From the NCBI GenBank assembly GCA_002897115.2, contig BCIH01000001.1, positions 1,194,735 to 1,258,734 on the forward strand: a DNA stretch of 64,000 nucleotides, in the 5' to 3' direction. This document shows positions 10,765 to 24,100 of the stretch, piece after piece. Source of the stretch: Prototheca cutis. Its lineage: Eukaryota; Chlorophyta; Trebouxiophyceae; Chlorellales; Chlorellaceae. Positions within the stretch are counted from its first letter, which is position 1. Each line of letters starts with the position of its first letter. A program made the translations under genes and the position numbers. The notes under the pieces were generated by a model. That model did not search any database and had not been told where the DNA came from. It was given only the letters and a program-made list of their open reading frames with translations.

Positions 10765-12659
10765 TCAGCCGCGCAGCTGCGACTTGCGCGACACCGTCCG
10801 GGCCTGGAAACCGGCCTTGATGGCCGACACAGTTCGCGAGGCGCCGCACTGCAGGAGGAAATCGAGGGCAGCGCTTGCTTGCTATGCACGTCTGACCGTT
10901 GGAAGAGAGCATGCATCCATTCTGGTACCTCCTGGAGCCNCCAGGCATGGACATGGTGCTGCACCACCCTTTCCCCCACTCCCCTCCCGCGGAGATCCCC
11001 TCAGAACACGTGCAAGCGTACATACGCATGCCACCAAGAACACACTCCAGACATCGACAACGCGGCGCGCACCCACCTGTTGGCAGCGCATGAACATGAT
11101 ACGGGTGGAGGCATCGCGGTCCAGCAGCGTATCTGGCGACTTGCACGAGTTGCACAGCACGTACCTGTCGATTTGGTTGTTAAGGGGGAAAGTGTTGCAG
11201 GAGGGGGGGTGTCAGAAGGAGCCACACTCCACGCACGACGACAAGCGCACACCCATGCGTCTAGCCACTCAGAACCCAAGCTCCTCCCCAGGCAACAAAG
11301 GCAGCAATTGAAGAGCCAGACACACTCATTGATGTAGCGACGCAGCACGCCCTCAAAGGCCTTTGGCAGGAAACGGCCCTTCACGATCAGCCGCTGCTGT
11401 CCGTCCAGAGAACCTGTATGTATGTATTAGAGGTGCTGGTTACGGCCGTGCTTGCAGCCTTGCCGCCACACTCCTGCAACAACAATGACAGCGTTTGGTG
11501 GAACCAATCTAGCCAACCACCAAATCCCCTCCTTAAAAGAAAGAAAAACTGACCTGATGTGCCCAGCTCTGCGAGCAAGAAGGCCTGCACGTGCTCGTGG
11601 TTGCGGTTCATGGACTTGCACAGCTCCATAAAGTTGGTGAACACCGTCTTCTTTGTGCCTTCACGTGCCACCTGCGGTGGCTTGAGTGTCGTCCGCCGGC
11701 GCTCGCCCGTCAGCTCGGGGTTGTTCTCCCGAAGGATGCCAAACACGCGGTCTGCAGAGTGACGAAGTGCAGGGATGGAGAGATCGAGGNCTTGGGCCTT
11801 CGGTCTCTGGGTTCAACAGCAGGATCACCACCACCACAGCCCGAGCCACCAACATCCGTGCGTGCATGCATGCACACATGTGCACAGGCATCGAATCCCG
11901 AGTGCACGTCCAGTCTGCCAGAACCCGACTGCCCCAACACAGCCAAACGTACCCAGGAGCTCCTCGTATGTGTAGTCACGGTCGGATCCCTCCCAGGGCG
12001 TGCCCTTGGCGCTGCCGGCATCGGCCTGCTTCTCCTCGCCGCCATCCAAGTCAAAGTCCTCATCCCGGGCCTTTGACTTCTTCTTCTTCTTCTTCTTGCC
12101 CAGATCCATGGTCAGGTCTGTCTCAGTCTCCTCTGGCGCCTCTGCATCGTCAGCCTCCGGCTCCTTGATCTTCACCGACTTTTTCTTCTTCTGCATAAGC
12201 AATCATGGGCTGGAGAGGGACTCTGTGCATAGGGGCCCCTCGCGCAGGGGCCAACCAGGGCTCCAGAGCAGTCCGCGCCTTCTCGGCGGGGAGCCCAACC
12301 ACTGCGCCAAACCAGGAGCCACGAACCTTCTTGCCAAAGTCCAGGTTGAGGTCATCGCTCACTGCAGGGGAGAAAAAACAGGAAGCCGTCAGAGTCAAAC
12401 GTCCCAGGCAAGCCATATGCCCGAGCGTCCTCAGGCTGCCCAGTGACATGGAATGGGTTTCGCAACCAGGGATGAGCGGCGTTGCGCTGTCGATATCCCC
12501 TACCTGACACATCAGCGACCTCCTCAGCCAGCTTGTCAACCTCTTCACTCTGCAGCGTGGTATGGGGGTTCCGAAGCGTGAGTCAGTTCCCCAGTCGAAG
12601 GAAGCAATCCTCTACCAGGAGCGAGGCGGAGCGCTGCCCTCCCAGGCACGCACCGCCAT
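10765..12659 (-). CDS. Translation initiation factor eIF2, beta subunit
   Basis: Part of the eIF2 heterotrimer that delivers Met-tRNAi to the 40S ribosome. The probable start ATG at 12659 has a two-codon exon (ATG GCG, donor gtgcgt) spliced to SEEVDKLAEEVADVS. Later exons encode DDLNLDFGKK and a polylysine block (KKKKKSVKIKEPE and DLGKKKKKKKS), the K-boxes that bind eIF5 and eIF2B-epsilon. Next come RDYTYEELL, then GILRENNPELTGERRRT-LKPP-QVAREGTKKTVFTNFMELC and the exons for HVQAFLLAELGTSG and VKGRFLPKAFEGVLRRYIN. The zinc finger is split by an intron: CNSCKSPDTLL...RCQQ and CGASRTVSAIKAGFQA. The stop is at 10765-10767 after KSQLRG. The tiny first exon is inferred; the rest is secure. Confidence 0.93.
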
Positions 12660-12975
12660 GATGAACGCTCGCTGTGTATATCCGTGTTCTTTCTGTCAAC
12701 CCAAGAGGGCCAGACCGGCAGTGCAGCGATGTGTACATACCAGACCGAAGACGGGGGGCGTCCTCAAGTCGAGGGCGCGAGATATCGCAGGGGTTCCGTC
12801 TGCGATCTCGACCTCTCCTGACAGGTTAGCGAGCCGATCTCCAAGCCCCCGAGGCCCATGCGGCATCTGGGATGCATTGCATTTTATTCGTTTCGACTAG
12901 GATAGGACACTGCTATTGGAGGGGAGGAATGCGGGGTGGACGTGGCCAAGAGTGATCACTTGCCTGCCCTGCAGG
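12660..12975. promoter_or_regulatory. Probable bidirectional promoter, eIF2-beta / UGGT
   Basis: The two start codons point away from each other with 316 bp between them. This space must hold both promoters and both 5' UTRs. I see no convincing TATA box. Confidence 0.5.
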
Positions 12976-15900
12976 ATGGCCAGGCTGGTACTGGCCTTGG
13001 TCTGGGCCTGTACGGTCCTGTTCGTGGGATGCAGCTGCTTGCAGTACAGTGGGACTGCAGATGTGGCCCTGCGAGCCAAATGGAACTCCAGCTTTGCACA
13101 TGAGGCCGCAGAGTTCCTGGTAGGTGTGGATGGTTGGGGGGGCCAGGCGGCTGGGCTCCCCTGGGGTCCTCCCAAAAACATGGCCGAAGCCTTTTCTACC
13201 CCCCCCTGCACAGGCTGCACAGTCCCCTGCTGCTTTCTGGGAGTTTGCCGACAGGTATCAGTCTCGGGCTTCCTCGGCCAGCGACAGCTGCTTCCAAGAC
13301 GCGCTGGCCGCCGCCGCCCATGTAGCAGACTCCGAGGAGCGCAGGAAACTGCTGGCTGTCAGCTTGGCCGCGCGCGTGTACAGCCCGCTGTCCGAGGTGT
13401 TTGCCGCCACGGTGCCGGGCGGTCTGGCCGACCGACCGTGCTGCTGGGTCGAGCTGCCCGGCGGCGCAGAGGTGCGAGCCGTAGAGCAGCTGGACTCCAG
13501 CCTGTCCCTGGCATCCGCGGCGCTGGGGGTGCCTGGCCCTGATCCACAGTCGCTGTTTCAGGAGTTTGACCACGTCTATGATGGCACGCCAGAGGACAAC
13601 AGCGGGGCGGTCAACGCCGTGCTGTACGCCCCGTTGGGAAGCGCCTGCGGCCGCGCATTCAAGACGGCCCTTGCCGCGGCGGCCGATGCAGGTTGTTTTG
13701 CGGGAGAGTTGGGTGGGTTTTTGAGGGTTCCTGGGAAATTTTCCACCTGGGGTGATTTGCACAATCTTCAGGCTCCAAACAGTGGGTCGAATCATCTCCA
13801 GCATACCCAGAACGTGCACCGCCCTCCCAACACCTCACAAGGCCGCGTCCGGTTTGCCTGGCGCCCGGTGATTGCACGCGCTTGCAGCGCGACGGAGCCG
13901 GCCTGCGCAGTTGCAGCAGCTTCTGTGCAGCTTCCGGGGTACACCGTGGAGATGGCGCTGAAGAACATGGAGTACAATGCGACCGACGACCGCTCGGCCA
14001 GCGCCGGTGGCACAGCAAAGGATGACGGTGCCGAGGACGCCGAAGAGGGCGAGTCTGTTAGTGCAGAAGAACCTGGCAGCGGCACGCCGCAGCCGGACGG
14101 TGACACCCGAACCTTGCTCTGGATTGAGTTGGTGGAGATGCTGGCGGATGATGAAGATGGCGCCCCCGCCACTGTCGCCGGGACTGCGACCCTTTCCAAA
14201 CGTCAGCTCAGGACCCTGGGCCTGCAGGCGGCATGGCGCGTCGCTAGCGCTGGCGCCGATGCGCTGGGGCTGCTGTCGGAGATAAGCCAGAACCTTCCGT
14301 CTTATGCGGCCTTGCTGGGTTCTCGGCCCACCAAGCTTCCTCGCGAATTCTTGTGAGACCTCGGTTCTGGAAAGCGGTGGTCGACTGGCTGCCGTCGTGG
14401 CCTGAGGGGTGGGCTGACTGACCTGGGGTTGGTTGACTCGGCGCGAACCACTGTCCTACAAGCTAGATCATGTTGGATCACTCTGATGCGACAACAACCG
14501 CCACCCCTGACGCCGCAGACGTGCGGTGGCAGCGTCGCAGAGGATGGTGCATCCTGGTCAGACGCTGCTGTCTATCAACGGTCGGGGGCAGGCGACGCGC
14601 GACACCTCCTTCCACCAACTGCTGGCCGTCGCCACCAAGGAGGCAAGCCGTGTCCGTGGGTGTGCTTGAATGCTCCAAAGGAGCAAGAAAAACAGAGGAG
14701 TGGATCGCCATGAAACCGCCAATGAACGAAAGCAATTCTGCATCGCGAAGAATCCCTGTGGGTGGGAACTTCAAAAGGTCCCCATCTGTCTCATGCAGAT
14801 GGAGCTATACACCCAGCTGCGCAGCGAGGCAGGTCTCAGTGCTGCCGCGGTGCGGACCGTGTTGCTTCGTCGGACGGGGCCTCGCGAGAGCGGCAGTGGG
14901 CATCTCGCCATTGCCCCAGGAACAGGTTCACCGAGGCTTCGTCTGGGCACCAGCACCGGCATCGCGTGGCTGAACGACCTGGAATCGGATCCGCAGTACC
15001 GACGCTGGTCGGCACGGCTAGCAACGCTGCTCCAGCCCGCCATGCCTGGCCGACTGCCGCAGCTGCGGCGCAACATGCTGACAGCCGTCGTGCTCTTTGG
15101 ACCCGGCACTGTCACCGAAATCGGGCCCATGGCGATGCGCCTGCTGCAGCAGCAGTGGCCGTTACGCGTGGGTCTCCTGCCGATTCTGGGCGACGCAGAC
15201 CCGGCGTCAGCTGATGCAACAGCGATCCGGTGCTATGCGGGGCTGCACGCCGCGCTGGGTCCCTCTCCGGCCCTGGATTTCATTGCACGGCTCCAGGGAG
15301 CCTCTCGTGACGGCAAGCTCAGGAAGTCCACGGTATCTTTGAAAGGTTTTTTTTCTTTCGGCTTATTTTTGCCAACAGGATTCTGTTTTGAGTGACTGCA
15401 CTGCCACACTGGTTTGAGACACTAGGAAGCTGCTGACGTTCCCAGAAACCGCTCGAAACTACAAATGCTGCAGATTGAATCAGTGTTTCAGGCGCTATGG
15501 AAGCAGTGGCTGCGCGATGCCCCAGAGGCCACGCAGGCGGAGATGGCGCGCTGGACGCCGCAAGAAGCTGCGCGGAAGCTGGGCGCGGAAGGCGCCACTG
15601 CGCCGGGGCACGGCCTACTGCAGGCCGCCGCTGCACTGGCAAAGTCCACGGGTCTTACTGGTGGGCGTGTTGGTCTTGTAGCTGGGTGGCCATGCCAGGG
15701 TGAGGTGATGTGTGAAAGTGCGCAGTCGACGATCGCATTCTTTGCCGCATTCTATCACTCACGCCCTTGGTCCTTGGACGACCTCTTTGCAAGCATAAGC
15801 GTAAACCGCAAACTTCTGCAGGCGTCGCGAAAGGCTCCGGCGCATGTTGCGGCCCCTCGGACGCTGGCACGGTGCTGGTGCTTGCCGGAGTCGTGGAGGC

Positions 15901-18725
15901 CGTGCCCTCCATCGACGCGGTGCTCTACGCGGCGGCACGACTGCTCCAGGGCGAGATCCGCCGGGTGCAGGAGGATGTGTACATGGGCGTGCTGAGCGAG
16001 TACGACGAAGACGGCGACGAGGTGGAGGACCTGGAGGACGCGCTGCTGGAGCTGCGCGGCAGCGTCCCCCGCGTCAACCCCACTGTGTTTCCCACGGAAA
16101 CCGGGCCAGGCGAGGAGGTGGATGCAGGGCGCCAGCTGTCCCTCACCGGGGATGCACTGGGCGCGGCTGCTCGTGCCGCGGCCCACATCTCCTACTGGGG
16201 GATCGATGAAGCAGACGATGGGGGGAAAGAAGACACGGCCGCGCCTCCACCGATTCTGCACTGGGTGGTCGTCAACGCCAAGTCCAAGGTGAAAGGATGA
16301 CGACGTCATCTCATGGGTTTGTGTGCATTTGCCACTGCTGGGAAAGCAAGCGTGCAATGGATTTGCAGCGCCAAATAAAGAAATGCGCGAGTATTTACAA
16401 CGACAAGATCCCAAAACAAAAATATTTCACAGGCGGGGCTGGCACTGCTGGCAGCGGCTCTGCAGCATGAGAGTGGGCAGTCCGCGACAGCAGTGCTCCT
16501 GAACAGCGAGGGTCCAGAGTTGGCCGCGATTGAGCAAGCAGTGGCATCGCTGGCCTGCTCTGCTGCCTCGACCCAGCAGACGCGGGAGGCACTGCTGACC
16601 GTGCTTGATGGCCTCCTGGGCGTCACCGACGAAGGCAGGACGCTGTCGGATGCACAACTGGCAAGTCTCACGCTGGAGGAGCTGCGGGATACCTACGGCC
16701 TGGAACTGCCCCTGCCTGAAGGCCAGCAAACACCTCAAGGCCTCGCGAAAGCACAGCGGCTGTTCATTCGGCGGGCNCTGGGCATTCAGGCCCCCACGGT
16801 TTCGGCTGTCGTGACCAACGGCAGGGTGGTGGAGCTTGACCCTGGGGCAGAGCATTTTGTCCCCGAGGACTTTGAGCTTCTGGANATTTACGCGCACTGG
16901 CACCAGCACGCTGCAGGTGAGGCGTCTGATGGCGAGACGCCGTCCTGCCAGGGATTTGAATGCCAGGCAGTGGTGTCGAGCATGCTGAGCTCCCACCCGC
17001 TCAACAAGCATGAGCAGAGTCACGGCAGTTACCTTGCCGGCCTGCGGCTCACGGGCCCCAACACGGTCAGGATCGGGACCAACGCCACTGCGCCACCTGC
17101 CCTTTGGATTGACGTCGTCCTAGACCCCCTGTCCCCAACTGCCGCCAAACTCGCCCCGGTCTGTGTCTCCTGGTGTTTTTGGGGGGGAGGTCTCTGACAT
17201 CGAGGATGTGCTTCCAGTGACTTTCCCACTCGTTACGCCTGCTACCTTTCCAATACCTCCAAACAAACGCAAACAAAAAACTAGGTACTGGAGTTTTTCG
17301 CGGGGGCGCTGGGCGCAGAGGTTTGGCTCACACTCAATCCCGTTAAAGAGCTCAAAGACCCGCCGCTCAACGCCTACTACCAGAGCGTCCTGCCCCGTCT
17401 CGGTGCGGAAGCAGGGGGGGCCGGGGGGACGTGAATTGATGCCGCTGTTCTGAAAGACTGCTTGCCATCGTCACTGACCAATCCCCTCGGCGCTGCCCAC
17501 TACTGCTGCTTGTGTCATCGCAGATGGGACGCCCCCCTCGGCAAGCTTTGAGAGGTTGCCGATGGAGCAAACGCTGACCATGGGCATGCATGTCCCCGAA
17601 CCCTGGTACGATCTCGTGGGGGGGCCTTACTGTGTTGCTTGCATCTGGCACCCTGGCTGAATGTTTTGTTCTCCCTTGGTTATGTCATCCTCTCNGAGAG
17701 GATGACATAACACCACCACCAGCTCCAGTTTCAATGAATTCAAACTCCCCACACATGAAACTGGGCGTGCCCCACCTTCACAGGCTGGTGGAGCCCGTGC
17801 AAGCCGAGCACGACCTTGACAACATCCGACTGGATGGTCTGGCAGCTGGCGAGAAGCTGCAGGCCGTGTTTGAACTGGAATCCCTGCTCATCACCGGGTC
17901 GGCCATCGATCTGGCTGCCTTGGAGCTCCACAATCCCACAGCCAAGGATGTATGTGTGGAACTGAATGACAGGGGAGAGGGGGGGGAGGGGATGCCTGTA
18001 TTGGGTCTTTGACGATGCACATGGGAGGAAATCAAGAACCCACCCTCCTTCCCTCAAAATTATCCGCTCAGGTTCATCCGAGGGGGGTCAAGCTGGAGCT
18101 GGCTCGGGCGGGTGCCTCCCGCCCCGAGGTCGACACGCTGGTGATGTCCAACCTAGGGTATTTCCAGCTCAAGGCCGCCCCGGGATCCTGGCGCCTGGAG
18201 CTCGCGCCAGGTCAGCATGGATTGGGAGGCTGGCGAGGAATCGCAGTGGTGGCGTTGTTTAGCCAGGGCATGGTCTCTGTGAGTGCAGTACATCACCCAG
18301 AGAGGGACTCAGACGACACACGGATCCCATTGTAGGCAGTTTGGTGGGGGGAAACGATGTTATCTACTGCGTTATGCAGGTCGCTCAAGGGAGTTGTACA
18401 GCATTGTGGATGGTACACAGACTGGTGGCCCAGCGATGGCGCCAGCTGCAAGCAAAAACCACACATACAGCATTCCTGTTGCTGTGACGAGCTTGCTGGG
18501 TGAGTCAGGAGAGAGTGGGAATTCGAAATGAATGCATGCATGTGGAATGAGAATGTGCTTTTTGGAGCCATCCTGTTGGAGTGGCCNCTCCCCACCTTCC
18601 AAGCGATGTTGTTCTGCAGGCGAGCACATCAGGCTGTTCCTGGAAAAGGACAGGGCGAGGAGGGACGAGGATGTACTGGTGCCGAGCCCCGGTGACCGGG
18701 GGGGGGGGGGGGGGGGGGGGGGGAG

Positions 18726-18764
<39 letters not shown>

Positions 18765-21043
18765 CGCGGCGCGGCATTGATGCCAGGGCTGCTGCTGCAT
18801 GGAGGCATCCCATTCGATGGCGACTGTGCATTGTCCAAGTTTACATCATCAGCCTATCAATGCTCCCACTCAAGCATCACTACAGATTCGGGGGGCCTGT
18901 GGTCTTCCCTGACATCTTGGGGTGGGGACAAGGCTGGCACACAACTGCAACAGGAGGAAGAGGACAACCGTATCCACATCTTCACGGTTGCATCAGGGTC
19001 CATGTGAGGCAGGGAGACTGACTGCTGGCAGTCATGATGAGGGTCAAAGTTGTGTTTGCGCAAGGACTCGACGCAATGTCCTTGACACCGCACATGCCAT
19101 GGAACTGCGCATGCAAGCCAGCCCCAACGGCCTGGAGAGGTGGCATCACGCCTGAAAGGCAACCCATCCAACCCCTTACTCCGCCACCCACTCCGCCACA
19201 ATGGCTTGTCACCCATATGCCGCAGGTACGAGCGGCTGCAGAAGATCATGATGCTCTCTGCGACCAAGCGCACGAGTGCACGCATCAAATTCTGGTTCAT
19301 AAAAAATTTCATGTCGCCTCAGGTGCATTTGGCGCTGCTTGTGTGGAGGCGCATGGGTTTGAAGTGGTGTGCTTTGGGGTGAATTGGGGAAATCCGGACC
19401 CGAGTTGTTGAAGGGGGGAGTGGCCTCGGCTTGGGTCTGCAAGCAGTCCATGCTCTGGAAAATCAAGTTTGAATGACTGCCGACACAGCTCTTCCTCACA
19501 CCCCTTGTTGATGGCACGCAGATGAAGACGTTCATTCCCATCATGGCCAAGCGATACGGCTTTGATTACGAGTGAGTGTGTTGTTGATAATGATGATGAT
19601 GTGGCGGGACACAAAAAGAGCCCGCTGCCTTATTCCATGCCTCTGTGTCTGAACTTGGGGCCAACAAACCGTGTGCCTTTCCCAGCGACCGGTGTCAAAC
19701 CCCCAAGCTTGATTACATAATGCTGCCCGTCCATGCTTTCTTTTTCGCACTCAGATTTGTGACGTACAAGTGGCCTTCCTGGCTGCACCAGCAGACGGAG
19801 AAGCAGCGCATCATCTGGGCCTACAAGATCCTGTTCCTCGACGTCCTGTTCCCGCTCAACCTGAAAAAGGTCATCTTCTGCGACAGCGACCAAGTCGTCC
19901 GGGCAGACCTGCGGGAACTGTGGGAAATGGATCTCCAGGGTGCACCCTACGGCTATGCCCCTTTTTGCGACACCAACACAGCAATGGACGGTTTCCGGTT
20001 CTGGAAGCACGGATTTTGGAAGGACCACCTCAAGGTATACAATGCTTTTGAGGCAGGCACAGTCAAGTGGCCATGAAGATCAGTCGCTGCTCACCATGAA
20101 ACCCAACAGACAACCATCACAAGTCGTCCAAACGTCCCACAACTGTCCTCCAGGGCAAACCCTACCACATTTCTGCGCTATACGTGGTGGACCTGGAGCG
20201 CTTCCGTGCACTGGCCGCCGGGGACAAACTGCGCATCGTCTACGACCAACTGGCAAAGGACCCCAACTCTCTGGCCAACCTGGACCAGGCGAGTGCTTGT
20301 CATTTGGGGGGGGATTTTTCTCTGGAAGGGGGGGGTTCTTTGTGGATTTTGTTCTTCCCCCCCGCAGTGAGGTTCCTTGATTACCACCTCTCAACACAAG
20401 ACCATCTCGGGCCCCCTCTGCGCAGGACCTGCCCAACTATTCGCAGTACATGGTCCCCATCTTCAGCCTGCCCAAAGAGTGGCTGTGGTGTGAGACGTGG
20501 TGTGGGGAGGCCAGCCGGCCACAAGCCAAGACCATCGATCTCTGCAACAACCCCATGACCAAGGAGCCCAAACTGCAGTCAGCGCGACGCATCATCGCCG
20601 AGTGGCCTTCCCTCGACCGTGAAGTGGGAGAACTCACCGAGGCGGTACGTTGTCTTAGGGTTACTTTTCGTGTGTATGCGTTTCTCTTTTTTTTTTTTTT
20701 TGGGGGGGGGGGGGGGGGGGGCCCCGGGGGGCCCGACGATGCAGGGTTGGTAGCACACAACTATGCAGCTGGATCCATCAATGCATGCACCATGTATGCA
20801 TGCTAAAGTGCAGTGCTGCATCTTGATGCATGTCTCCCTTGGTGCCGTCATCATTCCACCCACAATACGGCATCCATGCAAACACTTCAGGTGACGGTGG
20901 CGCTGCAGTCTCCGGCCCCGGTAGAGGCTGTGGAGCAAGTTATCAATAGCAAGAGCCTGCACGTCACACATCTGATGCCTATGGTGGAGGGAACCGTGGA
21001 CGAAGAGGCTGCGGCCATGCCGCACGACACTTCTGAGCTCTAG
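12976..21043 (+). CDS. UDP-glucose:glycoprotein glucosyltransferase (UGGT)
   Basis: ER quality-control enzyme that re-glucosylates misfolded N-glycoproteins for another calnexin cycle. The start at 12976 gives a signal peptide ([20 protein letters not shown]) followed by [11 protein letters not shown], as expected for the mature N-terminus. Thioredoxin-like and beta-sandwich regions follow: [20 protein letters not shown] exons near 13.3 kb, [38 protein letters not shown] (about 14.9 kb), [26 protein letters not shown] and [14 protein letters not shown]. The catalytic GT24 domain begins at [11 protein letters not shown] (about 19 kb) and contains [47 protein letters not shown] (DSD where DAD is usual), APFCDTN and [19 protein letters not shown]. 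It ends in PHDTSEL, without a standard HDEL. About 20 exons; some middle exon borders are uncertain. Two introns hold poly-G tracts. Confidence 0.93.
17679..17711. repeat. Perfect inverted repeat, 16-bp arms around one N
   Basis: The left arm gttatgtcatcctctc and right arm gagaggatgacataac are exact reverse complements separated by a single N at 17695. It lies in a UGGT intron. It is either a real hairpin or a fold-back assembly artefact. Confidence 0.85.
18698..18764. repeat. Poly-G tract interrupted once (UGGT intron)
   Basis: G23, then AGC, then G38, starting directly after the probable donor (ccccg followed by gtgacc). Sense-strand poly-G. Confidence 0.85.
20685..20721. repeat. T-run followed by G20 (UGGT intron)
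   Basis: About 17 T followed by about 20 G, then CCCCGGGGGGCCCG, all within an intron of the catalytic region. Confidence 0.8.
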
Positions 21044-21108
21044 GAACCTGGCCGCTCAATGCATCATCCGCTCCCGTCTACCATAACTCGCCTGTGACGC
21101 AGCAATGG

Positions 21109-21113
21109 TGTAA
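21109..21113 (+). terminator. TGTAA polyadenylation signal of UGGT
   Basis: TGTAA 66 nt after the stop codon of UGGT. Confidence 0.5.
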
Positions 21114-21198
21114 GCAGGTGTCTTGACAAACAACATGGCAAGAGCTCCAGTTCAAGAGCCAATAGTCTATTGATCAAAGATGAGTAGCTGCCAAGAGA

Positions 21199-24100
21199 TC
21201 AGTCGGTCTCAGCACTTTCCTCATCCGAACTAGATTCCCTGTCCGAGCTGTCCGAGTCCAACAGGGCTTGGTCCTCGGCTCCAGCACTGCTCTCGCCAGC
21301 CTTGCTATCCTCAGGCTCATCCTCCATCTCGCTGGCCTCTTGTTCCTCCTGTTCCTCGTTGTCCTGTATTGCGCATCGTCGCAATGGTAGTTGGGACAAT
21401 GAATTTCAGGATCTCCGGGAAGTGATGTGGAGCACAATTCCACGGTCATCACGAACGTTGTTAGCCGGCAGGTAACAAGCTCCATGACAGGCAATTACCA
21501 GCACCCCCATCACCCATGCCCACCTCATCGTCCACCCAGAGGACGCTCTCTTGTGCGAGGACCTTGCATGGACCACCCTCACGCAGCCTGCCCGGCGCGA
21601 CGTCAGCGGCCGGCCTCGATCGCAGGTTGTGCCCTCCCGCCCGACGTTCCACGGGCCGGCTGGCCTCCAGTGCCTGCTCCAGCTCCCGCTGCTCCTGCGC
21701 CTCCAGCCGCCGCTGAAGCCGGTCGGCGCGCCCGGCACGTGCTGCGCCTTCATCGGCGCTCGAATGCCGTTCGTCGGCCGAATCCAGTTCCAGCTCGTCC
21801 CACCAGGCCCGCCTCCCCCCGGACTGCTGCACCTGCTGCGCGGCCCGACGAGCGCGCTGGGGGTAACGCCCGCCGGAGCCGCCGTCATTTCCTGCACGCG
21901 AGGCCGGCCTGGAACTTGGCCCCTCGATCAGCGCACCGAACGCTGCCGCCACGCGCAGCGCCACTCGATGCTTCACTGCAGAGCGCAGGGCCTCTAGCCG
22001 CATCCACACGGCCGCCAGGGTCCCGGCACTGGTTGAGATTGGGGNGGGGAAGGCCCAAAACCGCCAGTGTGGCTTGAGCCAGGCGGGTCGCACCGCCTGT
22101 TCCAGTCTCAGTAGGGTTCGGAGCAAGGACACGGGGCCGTCGCCCTCCAGCACCAAACTCTGCCACAGCTCCAGCGGACTGACTGCTTCCACGTCAGTGC
22201 TACCATTCTTGTTGTCCTGATGAGAGTCGATGCTAGCAGACCCTTCTCCGTTCTCGGGCCTTCGAGCCGCCGCTGCCACCGCCTGTGGCGCATGCTGGTC
22301 AAAGTCCAGGCAACCAGGCTGCCACCCTGCCGGCAGCTCTACCATTGCTGCTTTTAATGCCTCCAGAGGGTCTGATGGCTCCTGCATGGCATCAGGCTCA
22401 GCACCGGCAGTTTCCGGAGCCGAACCGCCATCTGTGGCCGCTTCGGGAGGAGGAGTCGCGCCGTCATTTGCGGCCCGGTCCCCATCGACAGCCGCGTCAT
22501 TGCCGTCATTCTCGACAGCATCCGTGCCGCCTTGCTGCTGCATCGCAGCCTTCTCTCTTTCCACTGCCGCGGCGTGCATCCGGACCACGTGTGCACGGAG
22601 CAGGCGCTCCCGGACGCCTCTGGGATTGAGCCACCCGAGCAGCGCCTCCAGCTGGGCCGGCATGGCGTAGACCCCGGCGCTCCAATCTCCGGGCCGGCCA
22701 GCCGGAGTCGCACGGTCCACGACCAGAAACTCACGATCAGCCCACTGCTGCACCGTATACCGCGACCAGTGCCGGTCATGTCCAATGGCCCGAAGCCGCA
22801 CCGGTTGCACCTGTTACGGGGTTGAGGAGCAAGCTGCTCTCAGTGGCCTGCTTCGGGCGGGGCGGACCGAGCGGTCCTATCTCAAAGTGCATCATACAGT
22901 GTCCCAGACCCTGTGGCCCTGCCAGCATTGTGAGCCGACCACAACAGTGCCCAATCACATGCATACAATCAAGCATGAACCCAAAAATTACCTGGGTCAA
23001 CTCGTGCTCGAGTTTGGAGACTTTGCGGATAGCATTTTCCAGAAGTATCTGCGGGTCCGCAGACCGCGTCGTCCTGTGGGCGTGTGCGTGACATGCCTTG
23101 CGGTAGTTTCGGCAAACCTACTACGCAAGAATATTATTGCCTGTTCATCACCATGTAGTACGGCTGCAAGATTGCCAATGGATGGATTTCAGGCTCCATT
23201 CACAACCCCTCACACCCCCGCACCTCGCAGTGCCAGCATCGCCACTTCGGCCGCCGTTTCCAGCTCCTGAAGGCGCACCGCCGGCCTGCGACTGCGCCGC
23301 CTCTGCTTGCCAGGCACGGATGTCGGATCGCAGCGCCGCAATCTCCTTGCGCCTCGTCCGATCCTACAAAGCGCGCATGTTTGTGTCGGATGCGACTCGG
23401 TCCTTGTCCGCCTGGCGCTGCATTCCCGCCGCCACGATACAGCAAGTAACAGCTGCTTCGTTCGCCATTGCACCATTTTCATAAATGTAGGTGATCCAGA
23501 CTGCATGCCACCACAGTCATGCAGCCAAGCACCAGTACCCATTCGCTCACCTGGTCGGCTTCGTCATGAAGAAAGCCGTGGGTCATGGCCGACTCCCCCA
23601 CCAGTCTTGCCAACTCCAGCAGCAGGTCGCAACGCTGCGCTGGGGTCAAATCCCAGACGTCGGTGTGCTGCATCAAGTCCAGCAGCGGCTGCAGCGGCAG
23701 CGCTACAGGTGGGTGAGGTGGCGAATGGCCAGCTGGTGCCTCCTCGGATGCCTCAGCACGGCATGCGGGGCACTCCCAGGATCCCTGCCGTAGATTGATT
23801 TATTGATCGATTGATTGATGAGCGTTTCCTTCCATTGGTGGAAACTTGTGAAGTGCTGGTGACTTGCTTGTTCCACTGGCAAGATGTGATAGCTCTTCGG
23901 AACAAGGTAGACTGGCCATCCCCCAAAACACACAAAAAACCCAGGAGCCACACCTCCGGGATCTCCTCCACTGGCTCTCGCAGGCAGTATGTGTGTTGCT
24001 CCTGGTCACAAGAATCGCACAGGAGGGTGTGCGCCTCATCCTCGTCCTGCCAGCACCAGGCACATCCCGAAAAGGGGGAGAATGGCCTGCAAAGATGTAT

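Noticed and set aside
10223..11155. Minus-strand ORF of 310 codons
   Set aside because: It runs in the wrong frame across the eIF2-beta last exons and resembles no protein.
18560..18831. Poly-Gly / poly-Pro coding potential at the G tract
   Set aside because: The tract follows a donor-like gtgacc in UGGT and no orthologous block contains poly-Gly, so it is intronic rather than coding.
21427..22829. Several plus-strand ORFs opposite the MBD9-like exon
   Set aside because: They are shadows of the WHIM-containing minus-strand exon, rich in Pro/Arg/Ser as expected for antisense frames of GC-rich coding DNA.
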